Below the pieces are notes generated by a model. That model did not search any database and was not told the DNA's origin. It saw nothing but the letters and a program-made list of their open reading frames with translations. The translations under genes and the position numbers were made by a program. 10,560 bases of DNA, from assembly GCA_937919075.1 (NCBI GenBank), contig CALFOF010000327.1, positions 1 to 10,560 on the forward strand, in the 5' to 3' direction. Each line of letters starts with the position of its first letter. The first letter of the stretch is position 1. Shown here in pieces: positions 1 through 6,364 of this stretch. The DNA comes from an uncultured Cyanobium sp. (GTDB taxonomy: Bacteria > Cyanobacteriota > Cyanobacteriia > PCC-6307 > Cyanobiaceae).

Positions 1-1
1 C

Positions 2-1417
2 AGCCCCAACATCGCCAAGGAGATGCACGTGGGGCACCTGCGCTCCACGATCATCGGCGACGCGCTGGCGCGGGTGCTGGAGTTTCGCGGCCATCCGGTG
101 CTGCGGCTCAACCACGTGGGCGACTGGGGCACCCAGTTCGGCATGCTGATCACCCATCTCAAGCAGGAGGCGCCCGAGGCGCTCACCACCGCCGATGCGG
201 TGGACCTGGGAGATCTGGTGGCCTTCTACCGCCAGGCCAAGGCCCGCTTTGACAGCGACGACGTCTTCCAGACCCGCTCACGCGAGGAGGTGGTGAAGCT
301 GCAGAGCGGCGATCTGATCAGCCGCCGTGCCTGGCAGTTGCTGTGCGATCAGTCGCGCCGTGAATTCCAGCGCCTCTACGACGCCCTCAACATCCGCCTT
401 GAAGAACGGGGCGAATCCTTCTACAACCCTTATCTGGAGGCGGTGGTGGCGGACCTGACCGCCGCCGGGCTGCTGGTGAGTGATGGCGGCGCCCAGTGCG
501 TGTTTCTTGAGGCGGAGGACGGCAGTGCCAGCAAGGCCCCGCCGGTGATCGTGCGCAAGAGCGACGGCGGCTTCAATTACGCCACCACCGACCTGGCCGC
601 CATCCGCTATCGCTTTGCGGCGCCTCCCGCAGGCGATGGGGCGTGGCGGGTGATCTACGTGACCGATGCGGGCCAGGCCAGTCATTTCGCCGGTGTGTTC
701 CAGGTAGCCCGCCGCGCCGGCTGGATTCCCGAGGGCGGGCGGCTGGAGCATGTGCCTTTCGGGCTGGTGCAGGGGGAAGACGGCAAGAAGCTCAAGACCC
801 GCGCCGGCGACACGGTGCGGCTGCGCGAGCTGCTGGATGAGGCGGTGGAGTGCTGCGAGGCGGATCTGCGTCGCCGGCTGGCGGCGGAAGAACGCCAGGA
901 AGAGGAGTCTTTCGTCACTGAGGTGGCCACCACCGTGGGCCTGGCAGCAGTGAAGTACGCCGACCTCAGCACCAACCGGATCACCAACTATCAGTTCAGT
1001 TTCGATCGCATGTTGGCGCTCAGCGGTAACACCGCCCCCTACCTGCTGTATGCGGTGGTGCGGATCGCCGGCCTCGCTCGCAAGGGTGGCGCCGGGGCGG
1101 ATACGGCCGCCGGAGCTGCCGGCGCGGAGCTGCCGGCGGTGCTCAGCTTCAGCGAGCCGCAGGAGTGGGCGCTGGTGCGGGAGCTGCTCAAGTTCGACGG
1201 CGTGATTGCCGAAGTGGAAGAAGAACTGCTGCCCAACCGGCTGTGTAGTTATCTGTTCGAATTGAGCCAGATGTTCAACCGCTTCTACGACCAGGTGCCA
1301 GTGCTCAAGGCGGAGGAACCGGCGCGGAGTTCGCGTCTGGCGCTCTGCCGCCTCACCACCGCCACCTTGAAGCTGGGGCTAGGGCTGCTCGGCATTCCCA
1401 CCCTGGAGCGGATGTGA
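2..1417 (+). CDS. argS: Arginyl-tRNA synthetase (5' end outside window)
   Basis: Class I arginyl-tRNA synthetase, which charges tRNA-Arg with arginine in the cytoplasm. The frame is open from base 2, before the first ATG at 23. The first visible residues, [16 protein letters not shown], are the ArgS form of the class I HIGH motif (HVGH). The degenerate KMSKS region reads [17 protein letters not shown], and the C-terminus [10 protein letters not shown] is typical of the family. The visible part is 471 residues; with a normal ArgS length of about 550-600, roughly 100-130 N-terminal residues (Add-1 domain) lie outside the window. An Ala/Gly-rich stretch encoded at about 1081-1140 interrupts the C-terminal half and contains a perfect tandem repeat. 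The gene ends 4 bases before the stop of the convergent speG, and I see no terminator between them. The family call is secure. Confidence 0.97.
   Translation, partial: SPNIAKEMHVGHLRSTIIGDALARVLEFRGHPVLRLNHVGDWGTQFGMLITHLKQEAPEALTTADAVDLGDLVAFYRQAKARFDSDDVFQTRSREEVVKLQSGDLISRRAWQLLCDQSRREFQRLYDALNIRLEERGESFYNPYLEAVVADLTAAGLLVSDGGAQCVFLEAEDGSASKAPPVIVRKSDGGFNYATTDLAAIRYRFAAPPAGDGAWRVIYVTDAGQASHFAGVFQVARRAGWIPEGGRLEHVPFGLVQGEDGKKLKTRAGDTVRLRELLDEAVECCEADLRRRLAAEERQEEESFVTEVATTVGLAAVKYADLSTNRITNYQFSFDRMLALSGNTAPYLLYAVVRIAGLARKGGAGADTAAGAAGAELPAVLSFSEPQEWALVRELLKFDGVIAEVEEELLPNRLCSYLFELSQMFNRFYDQVPVLKAEEPARSSRLALCRLTTATLKLGLGLLGIPTLERM
1111..1138 (+). repeat. Perfect 2 x 14-bp tandem repeat inside argS
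   Basis: The unit CGGAGCTGCCGGCG occurs twice head to tail (1111-1124 and 1125-1138). It encodes part of an Ala/Gly-rich linker between two conserved ArgS blocks. Because 14 is not a multiple of three, losing one copy would shift the frame, yet ArgS-like sequence is in frame on both sides. Confidence 0.95.
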
Positions 1418-1421
1418 GCAG

Positions 1422-1946
1422 CTACAGAGCTCTGGCGAGATAATCCTCCTGGAGGATGTACATGCGTTTCACATCGCGGTAGCGGCCTTCGATGAAGAAT
1501 TCGCCCACCAGGTGGCCCTCCTCGGCAAAGCCGCATTGCTGGTAGAGATGCAGGGCCTTGGTGTTATCGACGGCCACGGAGAGATAGATCTTGTGCAGAT
1601 TCAAGATGGTGAAGGAGTAATCGAGCGCTTTGTGGATGCAGAAGCGAGCGAAGCCTTTGCCTTGGTGATGCGGCGCGATGATGATCTGGAATTCGGCGCG
1701 GCGATGGATGTAGTCGATCTCGATCAACTCCACCAGCCCAATCAGTTCCTTCTCCCTGGTTTCCACCACGAAGCGGCGCTCGGCGTTGTCGTGGATGTGC
1801 CGGTTGTAGAGCTCCTCAAGCTCATCGAAGGATTCGTAGGGCTCTTCAAACCAGTAAGCCATCACGCTTCTGTTGTTCACCTGATCGTGGATGAATCTCA
1901 GATCGCCGCGCTCAAGGGCCCTTAGCACCAGATCGGTTTTTGTCAC
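1422..1946 (-). CDS. speG: Spermidine N-acetyltransferase (SpeG, GNAT family)
   Basis: Transfers acetyl from acetyl-CoA to spermidine or spermine, lowering free polyamine levels in the cytoplasm. The 174-residue protein resembles enterobacterial SpeG almost from end to end as I recall it: NNRSVMAYWFEEPYESF (24-40), HIHDNAERRFVVE (50-62), HRRAEFQIII (81-90), the acetyl-CoA loop QGKG (95-98), and LYQQCGF with Tyr135 at the position of the catalytic tyrosine. The acidic WFEEPYE segment, part of the polyamine-binding allosteric region in SpeG, is kept. It is about 12 residues shorter at the C-terminus than E. coli SpeG. The start is GTG at 1946, chosen because the next residues match the SpeG N-terminus; a purine-rich GAGG sits very close upstream. 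Base composition looks less G+C-rich than its neighbours. It converges on argS with a 4-base gap. Confidence 0.92.
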   Translation of the reverse strand: MTKTDLVLRALERGDLRFIHDQVNNRSVMAYWFEEPYESFDELEELYNRHIHDNAERRFVVETREKELIGLVELIEIDYIHRRAEFQIIIAPHHQGKGFARFCIHKALDYSFTILNLHKIYLSVAVDNTKALHLYQQCGFAEEGHLVGEFFIEGRYRDVKRMYILQEDYLARAL

Positions 1947-2179
1947 CCGCCTCGATTCCCCTTGCAGGCGTTGAGTCTGCTCCCCATCTCCAGCTTGAAC
2001 AGCCTTTGTGTCCCATTGGCGCCAGGGTCATCTGTGGCCGCCGCCGCTTGGCGAGCTTTGGTTGTGCGCGAGAGGCACCGCCTGCGAGGACACCGCCTGC
2101 GCAGCCCAGCCAGGGTCGTGTCTGGAGCCTCTTTAAGCTCTTGCTGGTGGATGGTTTCCCTCGCTGTGACTCCGCTTCT
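1947..2179. other. Intergenic region between divergent speG and the HisC-like gene
   Basis: This 233-base stretch should carry the promoters of both divergent genes, but I find no convincing -35/-10 pair. It is open in the frame of the downstream aminotransferase back to a GTG at 1940, yet the encoded residues resemble no PLP enzyme, so I treat it as non-coding. An 11-bp direct repeat, CACCGCCTGCG, occurs at 2076-2086 and 2091-2101. Confidence 0.5.
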
Positions 2180-3493
2180 GTGATCAGCCCCAGCCCCAGC
2201 CCCAGCCTCAGACCCGGCCTCGGCCCCGGCGAGCGCTCGTCCGTTTCCGCCGGCCCACCGGCCCGTCCGGAGGTGGAAACGCTCACGGCCTACAGCGCAC
2301 CGCTGGAGGGGCGCCGCGGTCTGCTGCGGCTTGACTTCAACGAGAACACCGTCGGGCCCAGCCCGAAGGTGGTGGAGGCGGTTCGCGCCATCCCGGCCGA
2401 TCACTACGCGATCTATCCCGAATACGACGGCCTGCGGGAGGCTCTCATCGCCGCGCTCAGCGCCGAAGCTGCCCCCGCCCCCGGGTCCGGGTCCGCTGCA
2501 GCCGCCGGCCCTGCTGCTGGCCCCAGCACCCTCACCCCCGCCCACATCGGCCTGTTCAACGGGGTGGATGAGGCGTTGCACGCCGTGTTCCATGCCTACG
2601 GCGCCGCCGGCGATCGGCTGCTCACCACCAGCCCCACCTTCGGCTACTACACCCCCTGCGCCCGCATGCAGGGCATGGAGATCGAAGCAATCCCCTACCG
2701 GCTGCCCGATTTCGCCTTCCCGTTCGAAGAGATCCAGGCGGCGCTGGGCGGCTCATCCTCCCTTGCGGCCCTGGGCGGCTCAGCCCCGCGGCTGCTGTTG
2801 ATCTGCAATCCCAACAACCCCACCGGCACCCGGCTGGCGCCGGAGCGGGTCCTGGCGCTGGCGGCCGCTGCCCCCAACACGCTGGTGGTGGTCGATGAGC
2901 TCTACGAGGCCTTCACCGGCGACAGCGTGCTGCCCCTGCTGCTGGCTGCGGTAGAGGGGGCCACAGCAGGTGCGGCCGCTGAGACCACAACTGGAGCGGC
3001 CGCGGCAGCAGAAAGCGATCCCTTCGCGGCCTTCCCGAACCTGCTGGTGCTGCGTTCGCTGGCGAAAACCGCCGGGCTGGCCGGGCTGCGCTTCGGTTTT
3101 GCGGTGGGTGCACCGGCGCTGGTGGATCGGGTCAGCCGGGTCAGCGGCCCCTATGACGTCAACAGCTTTGCCGTCACCGCCGCCCATGCGGCCCTGGCTG
3201 ATCAGGCCTACACCGACGCCTATGTGGCCGAGGTGCTGCGGGCGCGGGCCTGGTTGCTGCAGCACCTGGTGGCCGCCGGGGTGCGCCACCACGCCGCCGG
3301 CGGCAACTACCTGCTGCTCTGGCCGAAGCGGCCGGAAGCCGAGGTGGAGGCCGAGCTGCGGGCGGCGGGCATTTTGGTGCGCTCGATGGCCGGCAAGCCG
3401 CTGATCGATGGCGCCTTGCGGGTGAGCCTGGGCACCAGCGAGCAGATGGCCACCTTTTGGGCGGCCTACCGGCACATCGAGGCCCTCGGCTGA
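2180..3493 (+). CDS. HisC-like PLP-dependent aminotransferase (class I/II)
   Basis: Fold-type I aminotransferase of the histidinol-phosphate aminotransferase group. With the GTG at 2180 as start it has 437 residues. Motifs in order are LRLDFNENTVGPSP (about 49-62, typical of HisC), NGVDEAL, TTSPTFGYY, CNPNNPTG (209-216), VVVDELYEAF with Asp239 and Tyr242, SLAKTAGLAGLRFGF with the PLP-binding Lys296 and Arg304, and the C-terminal substrate-carboxylate Arg414 in ALRVSLGT. It is about 70 residues longer than usual HisC (350-370), because of a Ser/Pro/Gly-rich N-terminus and Ala/Gly/Pro-rich insertions near residues 95-120 and 257-280. The start is uncertain: no good ribosome-binding site is visible, and the frame is open to 1940. 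A second HisC paralogue in cyanobacteria may not act in histidine synthesis, so the substrate is left open and no symbol is given. Confidence 0.85.
   Translation: MISPSPSPSLRPGLGPGERSSVSAGPPARPEVETLTAYSAPLEGRRGLLRLDFNENTVGPSPKVVEAVRAIPADHYAIYPEYDGLREALIAALSAEAAPAPGSGSAAAAGPAAGPSTLTPAHIGLFNGVDEALHAVFHAYGAAGDRLLTTSPTFGYYTPCARMQGMEIEAIPYRLPDFAFPFEEIQAALGGSSSLAALGGSAPRLLLICNPNNPTGTRLAPERVLALAAAAPNTLVVVDELYEAFTGDSVLPLLLAAVEGATAGAAAETTTGAAAAAESDPFAAFPNLLVLRSLAKTAGLAGLRFGFAVGAPALVDRVSRVSGPYDVNSFAVTAAHAALADQAYTDAYVAEVLRARAWLLQHLVAAGVRHHAAGGNYLLLWPKRPEAEVEAELRAAGILVRSMAGKPLIDGALRVSLGTSEQMATFWAAYRHIEALG
2185..2208 (+). repeat. Hexanucleotide repeat, four CAGCCC-type units
   Basis: Three exact CAGCCC units and one CAGCCT follow one another at 2185-2208. 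In the aminotransferase frame they encode alternating Ser-Pro just after the proposed GTG start. Unit length is a multiple of three, so copy-number change would lengthen or shorten the tail without a frameshift. Confidence 0.9.
2744..2782 (+). repeat. 12-bp direct repeat at 27-bp spacing in the HisC-like gene
   Basis: CTGGGCGGCTCA occurs at 2744-2755 and 2771-2782. The 27-base period is in frame and encodes LGGS twice, separated by SSLAA. It lies just before the strand leading to CNPNNPTG and looks like an in-frame duplication enlarging a loop. Confidence 0.85.
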
Positions 3494-3514
3494 AGCCCGG
3501 CGATCAGCGGGCTT
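3493..3514. terminator. Possible bidirectional terminator hairpin
   Basis: AAGCCCG (3493-3499) and CGGGCTT (3508-3514) form a perfect 7-bp stem with an 8-base loop. It spans the 10-base gap between the convergent stops of the HisC-like gene and the cupin gene. The T tract is short (three T on the + strand; AA from the HisC-like stop region on the other), so termination strength is doubtful. Confidence 0.4.
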
Positions 3515-4036
3515 TGCCGGCGGCCGGTTCCAGCACCGTGATCGGCTTGCCCATGGTGCCCGCGTACACCATCGCGATCTCAGCCGGTTCGGTGCCGTTG
3601 TTGGTGCCGTAATGGGGCTGATCCACCATTTCGATGATTCCGTCGCCTGCCTTCAGCTGCAAGCGGGCGCCCCCTTCACCGATCACCAACAACTGGCCGC
3701 GGATCAACATCCCGGCATTGATCACCGGATGGTGGTGCATCGGCAGCTTCAGCCCCGGCGGGATGGTGATGTGCAGCACGGTGATTTCCGGTTCGCCTTT
3801 CGGATAGGCGGATAGGCGGGCAGGCGTGTGCCATTCCAGGCCTCGCTGGATTTCACCAGGGTGCGCACCTTCGCGCCGGTCGGTTCCCCATCGGCGAGGG
3901 CGGGCGGCACAGACAACAGCAGGCTGCCGCCGAGCAGCAGCAGGGCTAGCCAGCTGCGGCGGCTGTGCCGTTTCAGCCGAACCGACTGGAGCTGTGCGCC
4001 TTGAACCTGCAGGGACATTGAGAGGGAGGACATCAT
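3504..4036 (-). pseudogene. Secreted cupin-domain protein, frameshifted by an 8-bp tandem duplication
   Basis: Two overlapping minus-strand frames together spell one small exported cupin. The upstream frame, from ATG at 4036, gives a signal peptide (RRSWLALLLLGGSLLLSVPPALA, then DGEP) followed by AKVRTLVKSSEAWNGTRLPAYP. The downstream frame continues with KGEPEITVLHITIPPG, the cupin histidines in LPMHHHPVINAGMLIRGQL, and the second motif around DQPHYGTNNG, ending at 3504. The join falls exactly on a tandem repeat of GGATAGGC. Removing one 8-base copy gives a 525-base frame of 174 residues with RLPAYPKGEPEITV across the junction. As written, translation from 4036 stops at 3749 after 95 residues, without the cupin core. 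It could be a true pseudogene, a slippage-switched gene, or a sequencing error. The start is uncertain (ATGs at 4090, 4036, 4033). The substrate is unknown. Confidence 0.85.
3801..3819. repeat. 8-bp tandem duplication that breaks the cupin frame
   Basis: GGATAGGC occurs at 3802-3809 and again at 3810-3817; the period-8 tract extends one base left and two right. The extra 8 bases shift the minus-strand frame. Deleting either copy restores a continuous cupin coding sequence. Confidence 0.95.
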
Positions 4037-4125
4037 TCGCTGGGCAGTCTGGGGGCTCCTTTGCCCGTTTGCAGACCCGCGCACGGCCATAGCCTGCCCT
4101 TGCTCTGATCCCGTACCCGGCTGCC

Positions 4126-4725
4126 GTGGATTTCACCGCCGATCTCCCCGTCGTGCAGATCCGGCGCACGGTGATGCGCCGGGCCCTCCTTTCCACGGCG
4201 ATCTCGCCGCGGGTGGCCCTGGCCATGGGCAACGAGCCACTGTTGCTGCGCTACACGATCGGTTTGTTTGGCTATGGGCTGATCGGTTGCGCGGTGACCG
4301 ATGCCGCGAGCTGCCTGCAGCGGTTGGCGGAGCAGCCCTATGGCCTGCTGGTGTGCTCCGACAGCCTCGAAAGCGGTGACGTGCTCAGCCTCACCGCCAC
4401 CGTGAAGGAGCGGTATCCCTCCGTGAAGGTGATTGTGATCAGCACGGGCGTCGCTGTTGATCCCGCCCTGGTGCGGGCCGCCTGGATCGATGGGCTGGTG
4501 GCGGAGTGCGACATGACCTTCCACAGCGGCGCGTTGCAGCGGGCGGTGCTGAAACCTGCCGCCTGCCGAGCCAACGGCGCCGCCACCTTCAGCCTCGGCG
4601 CCACCGGCGGCACCCGCACGTTCCTGGCGCTCAGTGATGGGGTGGCCGGCTTCCAGGCTGTCAACGACGCCATCGTGGAGATCAGCGGCTTCAGCGGTTC
4701 GCTTGCGGCCCTGGCGATCGTGTGA
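4126..4725 (+). CDS. Receiver-like protein without an output domain (degenerate response regulator)
   Basis: A 199-residue protein from a GTG at 4126. Residues about 15-110 look like a diverged response-regulator receiver: a hydrophobic strand and helix (LIGCAVTDAASCLQRLAEQ), the strand GLLVCSDSLESGDVLSL, where Asp79 could be the phosphorylation site, then VKERYPSVKVIVIST. I recall LuxR/NarL-type regulators in picocyanobacteria that begin with a similar N-terminus (MDxTxxLP) and carry an HTH after the receiver. Here residues 155-199 are Ala/Gly/Ser-rich and show no helix-turn-helix, and no HTH appears in other frames downstream. It may be a decayed regulator or a stand-alone receiver. ATGs at 4174 and 4225 are possible alternative starts. 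It is divergent from the cupin gene and 81 bases upstream of gmd. The functional call is tentative. Confidence 0.5.
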   Translation: MDFTADLPVVQIRRTVMRRALLSTAISPRVALAMGNEPLLLRYTIGLFGYGLIGCAVTDAASCLQRLAEQPYGLLVCSDSLESGDVLSLTATVKERYPSVKVIVISTGVAVDPALVRAAWIDGLVAECDMTFHSGALQRAVLKPAACRANGAATFSLGATGGTRTFLALSDGVAGFQAVNDAIVEISGFSGSLAALAIV

Positions 4726-4806
4726 CGGGTGCGGCCTGCGGTGTTCATGCCTTTCTGAGCTGGATGGAGTAGTTTGTAAGATGGAAAGAATGTTGAACTT
4801 AATTCG

Positions 4807-5955
4807 GTGCCCCCAGCCGCCAAAACTGCTCTGATCACAGGCATCACCGGCCAGGATGGCTCTTATCTAGCCGAGCTGCTGCTGGAGAAGGGTTATGTGG
4901 TGCACGGCCTAAAGCGCCGCGCCAGCAGCTTCAACACGGCCCGCATCGATCATCTTTATCAAGATCCCCATGAAGCGGATCCGCGGCTCACGCTGCACTA
5001 CGGCGATTTAACGGATAGTACGAATCTGATCCGGATCATCCAGCAGGTGCAGCCTGATGAGATCTATAATCTCGGCGCTCAGAGCCATGTGGCCGTGAGC
5101 TTCGAGGCGCCGGAATACACCGCCAACAGTGATGCCCTGGGCACATTGAGGATCCTGGAGGCTGTGCGCATGCTGGGGCTCAGCGCAAAAACCCGCATCT
5201 ACCAGGCCAGCACCAGCGAGCTTTATGGGCTGGTGCAGGAAATACCGCAGAAGGAAAGCACACCCTTCTATCCCCGTAGTCCCTATGGGGTGGCCAAGCT
5301 TTATGCCTATTGGATCACGGTGAATTACCGGGAAGCCTACGGCATGTATGCCTGCAATGGGATTCTGTTCAACCATGAATCACCACGGCGCGGTGAAACT
5401 TTCGTTACCCGCAAGATCACGCGCGGCTTGGCACGCATCAATGAAGGCCTGGAGGATTGCCTTTATATGGGCAATATCGATTCGCTGCGTGATTGGGGCC
5501 ACGCCAGGGATTATGTGGAGATGCAATGGCGGATGTTGCAGCAGGAAGGGCCGCCGGAAGATTTCGTGATTGCCACGGGCCGGCAGGAAACGGTGCGGCA
5601 CTTCATTGAGCTGGCGGCGTCGGAGCTGGGCTGGGGGGCGCTTCAGTGGAAGGGCACCGGCACCGAGGAGATCGGCAAGCGCAGCAGCGGTGAAGTGGTG
5701 GTGCGCATCGACCCGCGCTATTTCCGGCCGGCGGAGGTGGAAACGCTACTGGGGGATCCCACCAAGGCCCGCGAAAAGCTGGGCTGGACGCCCACCAGCA
5801 CGCTCGAAGAGTTGGTGGCCGAGATGGTGGCAGCCGATAAGGAGGAAGCGCGCAAGGAGGCGATCCTGCGGCTGAAGGGCTTCAAGGTGGTGGGGTCGAT
5901 GGAGAACCCGCCCACCAATCCGGCGGTGGCGCAGGCTCACGGAGGCCAGGTCTGA
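4807..5955 (+). CDS. gmd: GDP-mannose 4,6-dehydratase
   Basis: Converts GDP-D-mannose to GDP-4-keto-6-deoxy-D-mannose with bound NADP, the first step towards GDP-L-fucose and other deoxy sugars of surface glycans. It is an extended short-chain dehydrogenase of 382 residues. Visible motifs are the Rossmann GITGQDG (12-18), [16 protein letters not shown] (37-51), catalytic STSELYG with Thr136 and Glu138, Tyr160-x3-Lys164 (YGVAK), [17 protein letters not shown] (190-206), and the family signature [18 protein letters not shown] (304-321). The C-terminus runs slightly longer than the usual 345-375 residues. The start is GTG at 4807; an in-frame stop at 4777 and no earlier start codon leave no upstream choice. 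No clear ribosome-binding site is seen. The first half and the leader (about 4740-5500) use more A+T-rich codons than the neighbours. The stop overlaps the next start as TGATG. Confidence 0.97.
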   Translation: MPPAAKTALITGITGQDGSYLAELLLEKGYVVHGLKRRASSFNTARIDHLYQDPHEADPRLTLHYGDLTDSTNLIRIIQQVQPDEIYNLGAQSHVAVSFEAPEYTANSDALGTLRILEAVRMLGLSAKTRIYQASTSELYGLVQEIPQKESTPFYPRSPYGVAKLYAYWITVNYREAYGMYACNGILFNHESPRRGETFVTRKITRGLARINEGLEDCLYMGNIDSLRDWGHARDYVEMQWRMLQQEGPPEDFVIATGRQETVRHFIELAASELGWGALQWKGTGTEEIGKRSSGEVVVRIDPRYFRPAEVETLLGDPTKAREKLGWTPTSTLEELVAEMVAADKEEARKEAILRLKGFKVVGSMENPPTNPAVAQAHGGQV

Positions 5956-6134
5956 TGCGCACTAAATTTGCATCGCGCAAGCCTCCGAGCATGCGCACCA
6001 CCCTGGAGCTGCCCGATCTGCTGTTTGCGCGATTGAAGGCGCCACCGGCCAACTTGCCGCGATTGGCAGGACCACTGGCCATCGAGGTCGAGCAGCTCAG
6101 CAACGCGGCGCTTTTCGAGCTGCTCGACACGTGA
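5955..6134 (+). CDS. VapB-like antitoxin remnant, 59 residues
   Basis: A short open frame. Its ATG shares one base with the gmd stop (TGATG), and its stop lies inside the next start (GTGA). From residue 13 it reads MRTTLELPDLLFARLKA, the N-terminal beta-strand and helix pattern of VapB-type ribbon-helix-helix antitoxins. The end, EVEQLSNAALFELLDT, resembles the C-terminal tail I associate with the same family. The middle, where about 20 residues of the second helix would be expected, is missing, so it looks internally deleted. The internal ATG at 5991 is the more family-like start, but the 5955 ATG couples it to gmd. Whether it is still made or active cannot be told. The call rests on two short motifs. 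Confidence 0.55.
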   Translation: MRTKFASRKPPSMRTTLELPDLLFARLKAPPANLPRLAGPLAIEVEQLSNAALFELLDT

Positions 6135-6364
6135 GCACAAGGACTGCCCTGGAGTTAGTCCGCCCGGTGTGCCATCCGAAGCTGATGGGCCCAGCGGTGA
6201 AGAGTGCCGCCGAAGCGTCTGCCCTGCCGGAGCAAGGGGGCTGGGAGGTGTTTTACCAGCCGTTGCGCGTTGGAGTTGTGCCGGCCAGGCTCTGCACCAA
6301 TGCCTATCTGACGGCCCTGGCGATCGCCAATGGCTGGCGGCTGGAGAGGCTGGCGCTGCGATGA
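6131..6364 (+). pseudogene. PIN/VapC-like toxin, C-terminal fragment
   Basis: A 77-residue frame from a GTG that overlaps the antitoxin-like stop by 4 bases. The end, RLCTNAYLTALAIANGWRLERL (residues 53-74), matches the C-terminal PIN-domain pattern usually written as V-T-D-A-Y-L-A-A-L-A, but the metal-binding Asp is Asn57 here. The preceding EVFYQPLRV also fits PIN domains. The N-terminal half, with its first catalytic aspartate, is absent, and residues 1-35 resemble nothing I know. A full VapC is about 130-140 residues, so this cannot be an active ribonuclease. Its TGA overlaps the fcl ATG (ATGA). It is probably decay of a vapBC pair that once sat between gmd and fcl. Confidence 0.5.
6320..6327. 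repeat. HIP1 octamer GCGATCGC
   Basis: Exact copy of the highly iterated palindrome common in many cyanobacterial genomes. It lies near the 3' end of the VapC-like fragment. Confidence 0.8.

Noticed and set aside
1425..1434. Palindrome CAGAGCTCTG at the argS/speG junction as a terminator
   Set aside because: It is a 10-bp palindrome without a loop or T tract and lies inside the speG coding end.
1512..1925. 137-codon plus-strand frame antisense to speG
   Set aside because: speG matches its family from end to end, so the antisense frame is a shadow.
1940..2179. 80-codon upstream extension of the HisC-like aminotransferase
   Set aside because: It would overlap the speG start and encodes residues with no resemblance to PLP enzymes; an open frame of this length is expected by chance at this G+C content.
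3951..4000. Tat signal for the cupin (HSRRSWLALLLL)
   Set aside because: Two arginines are present, but the motif lacks the usual Phe/Leu-Lys positions and the hydrophobic core is strong, so an ordinary Sec signal is at least as likely.
4037..4232. Long Arg-rich N-terminus in the downstream cupin frame, open to 4232
   Set aside because: The true N-terminus, with signal peptide, lies in the other frame from 4036; the Arg-rich sequence is an out-of-frame reading.
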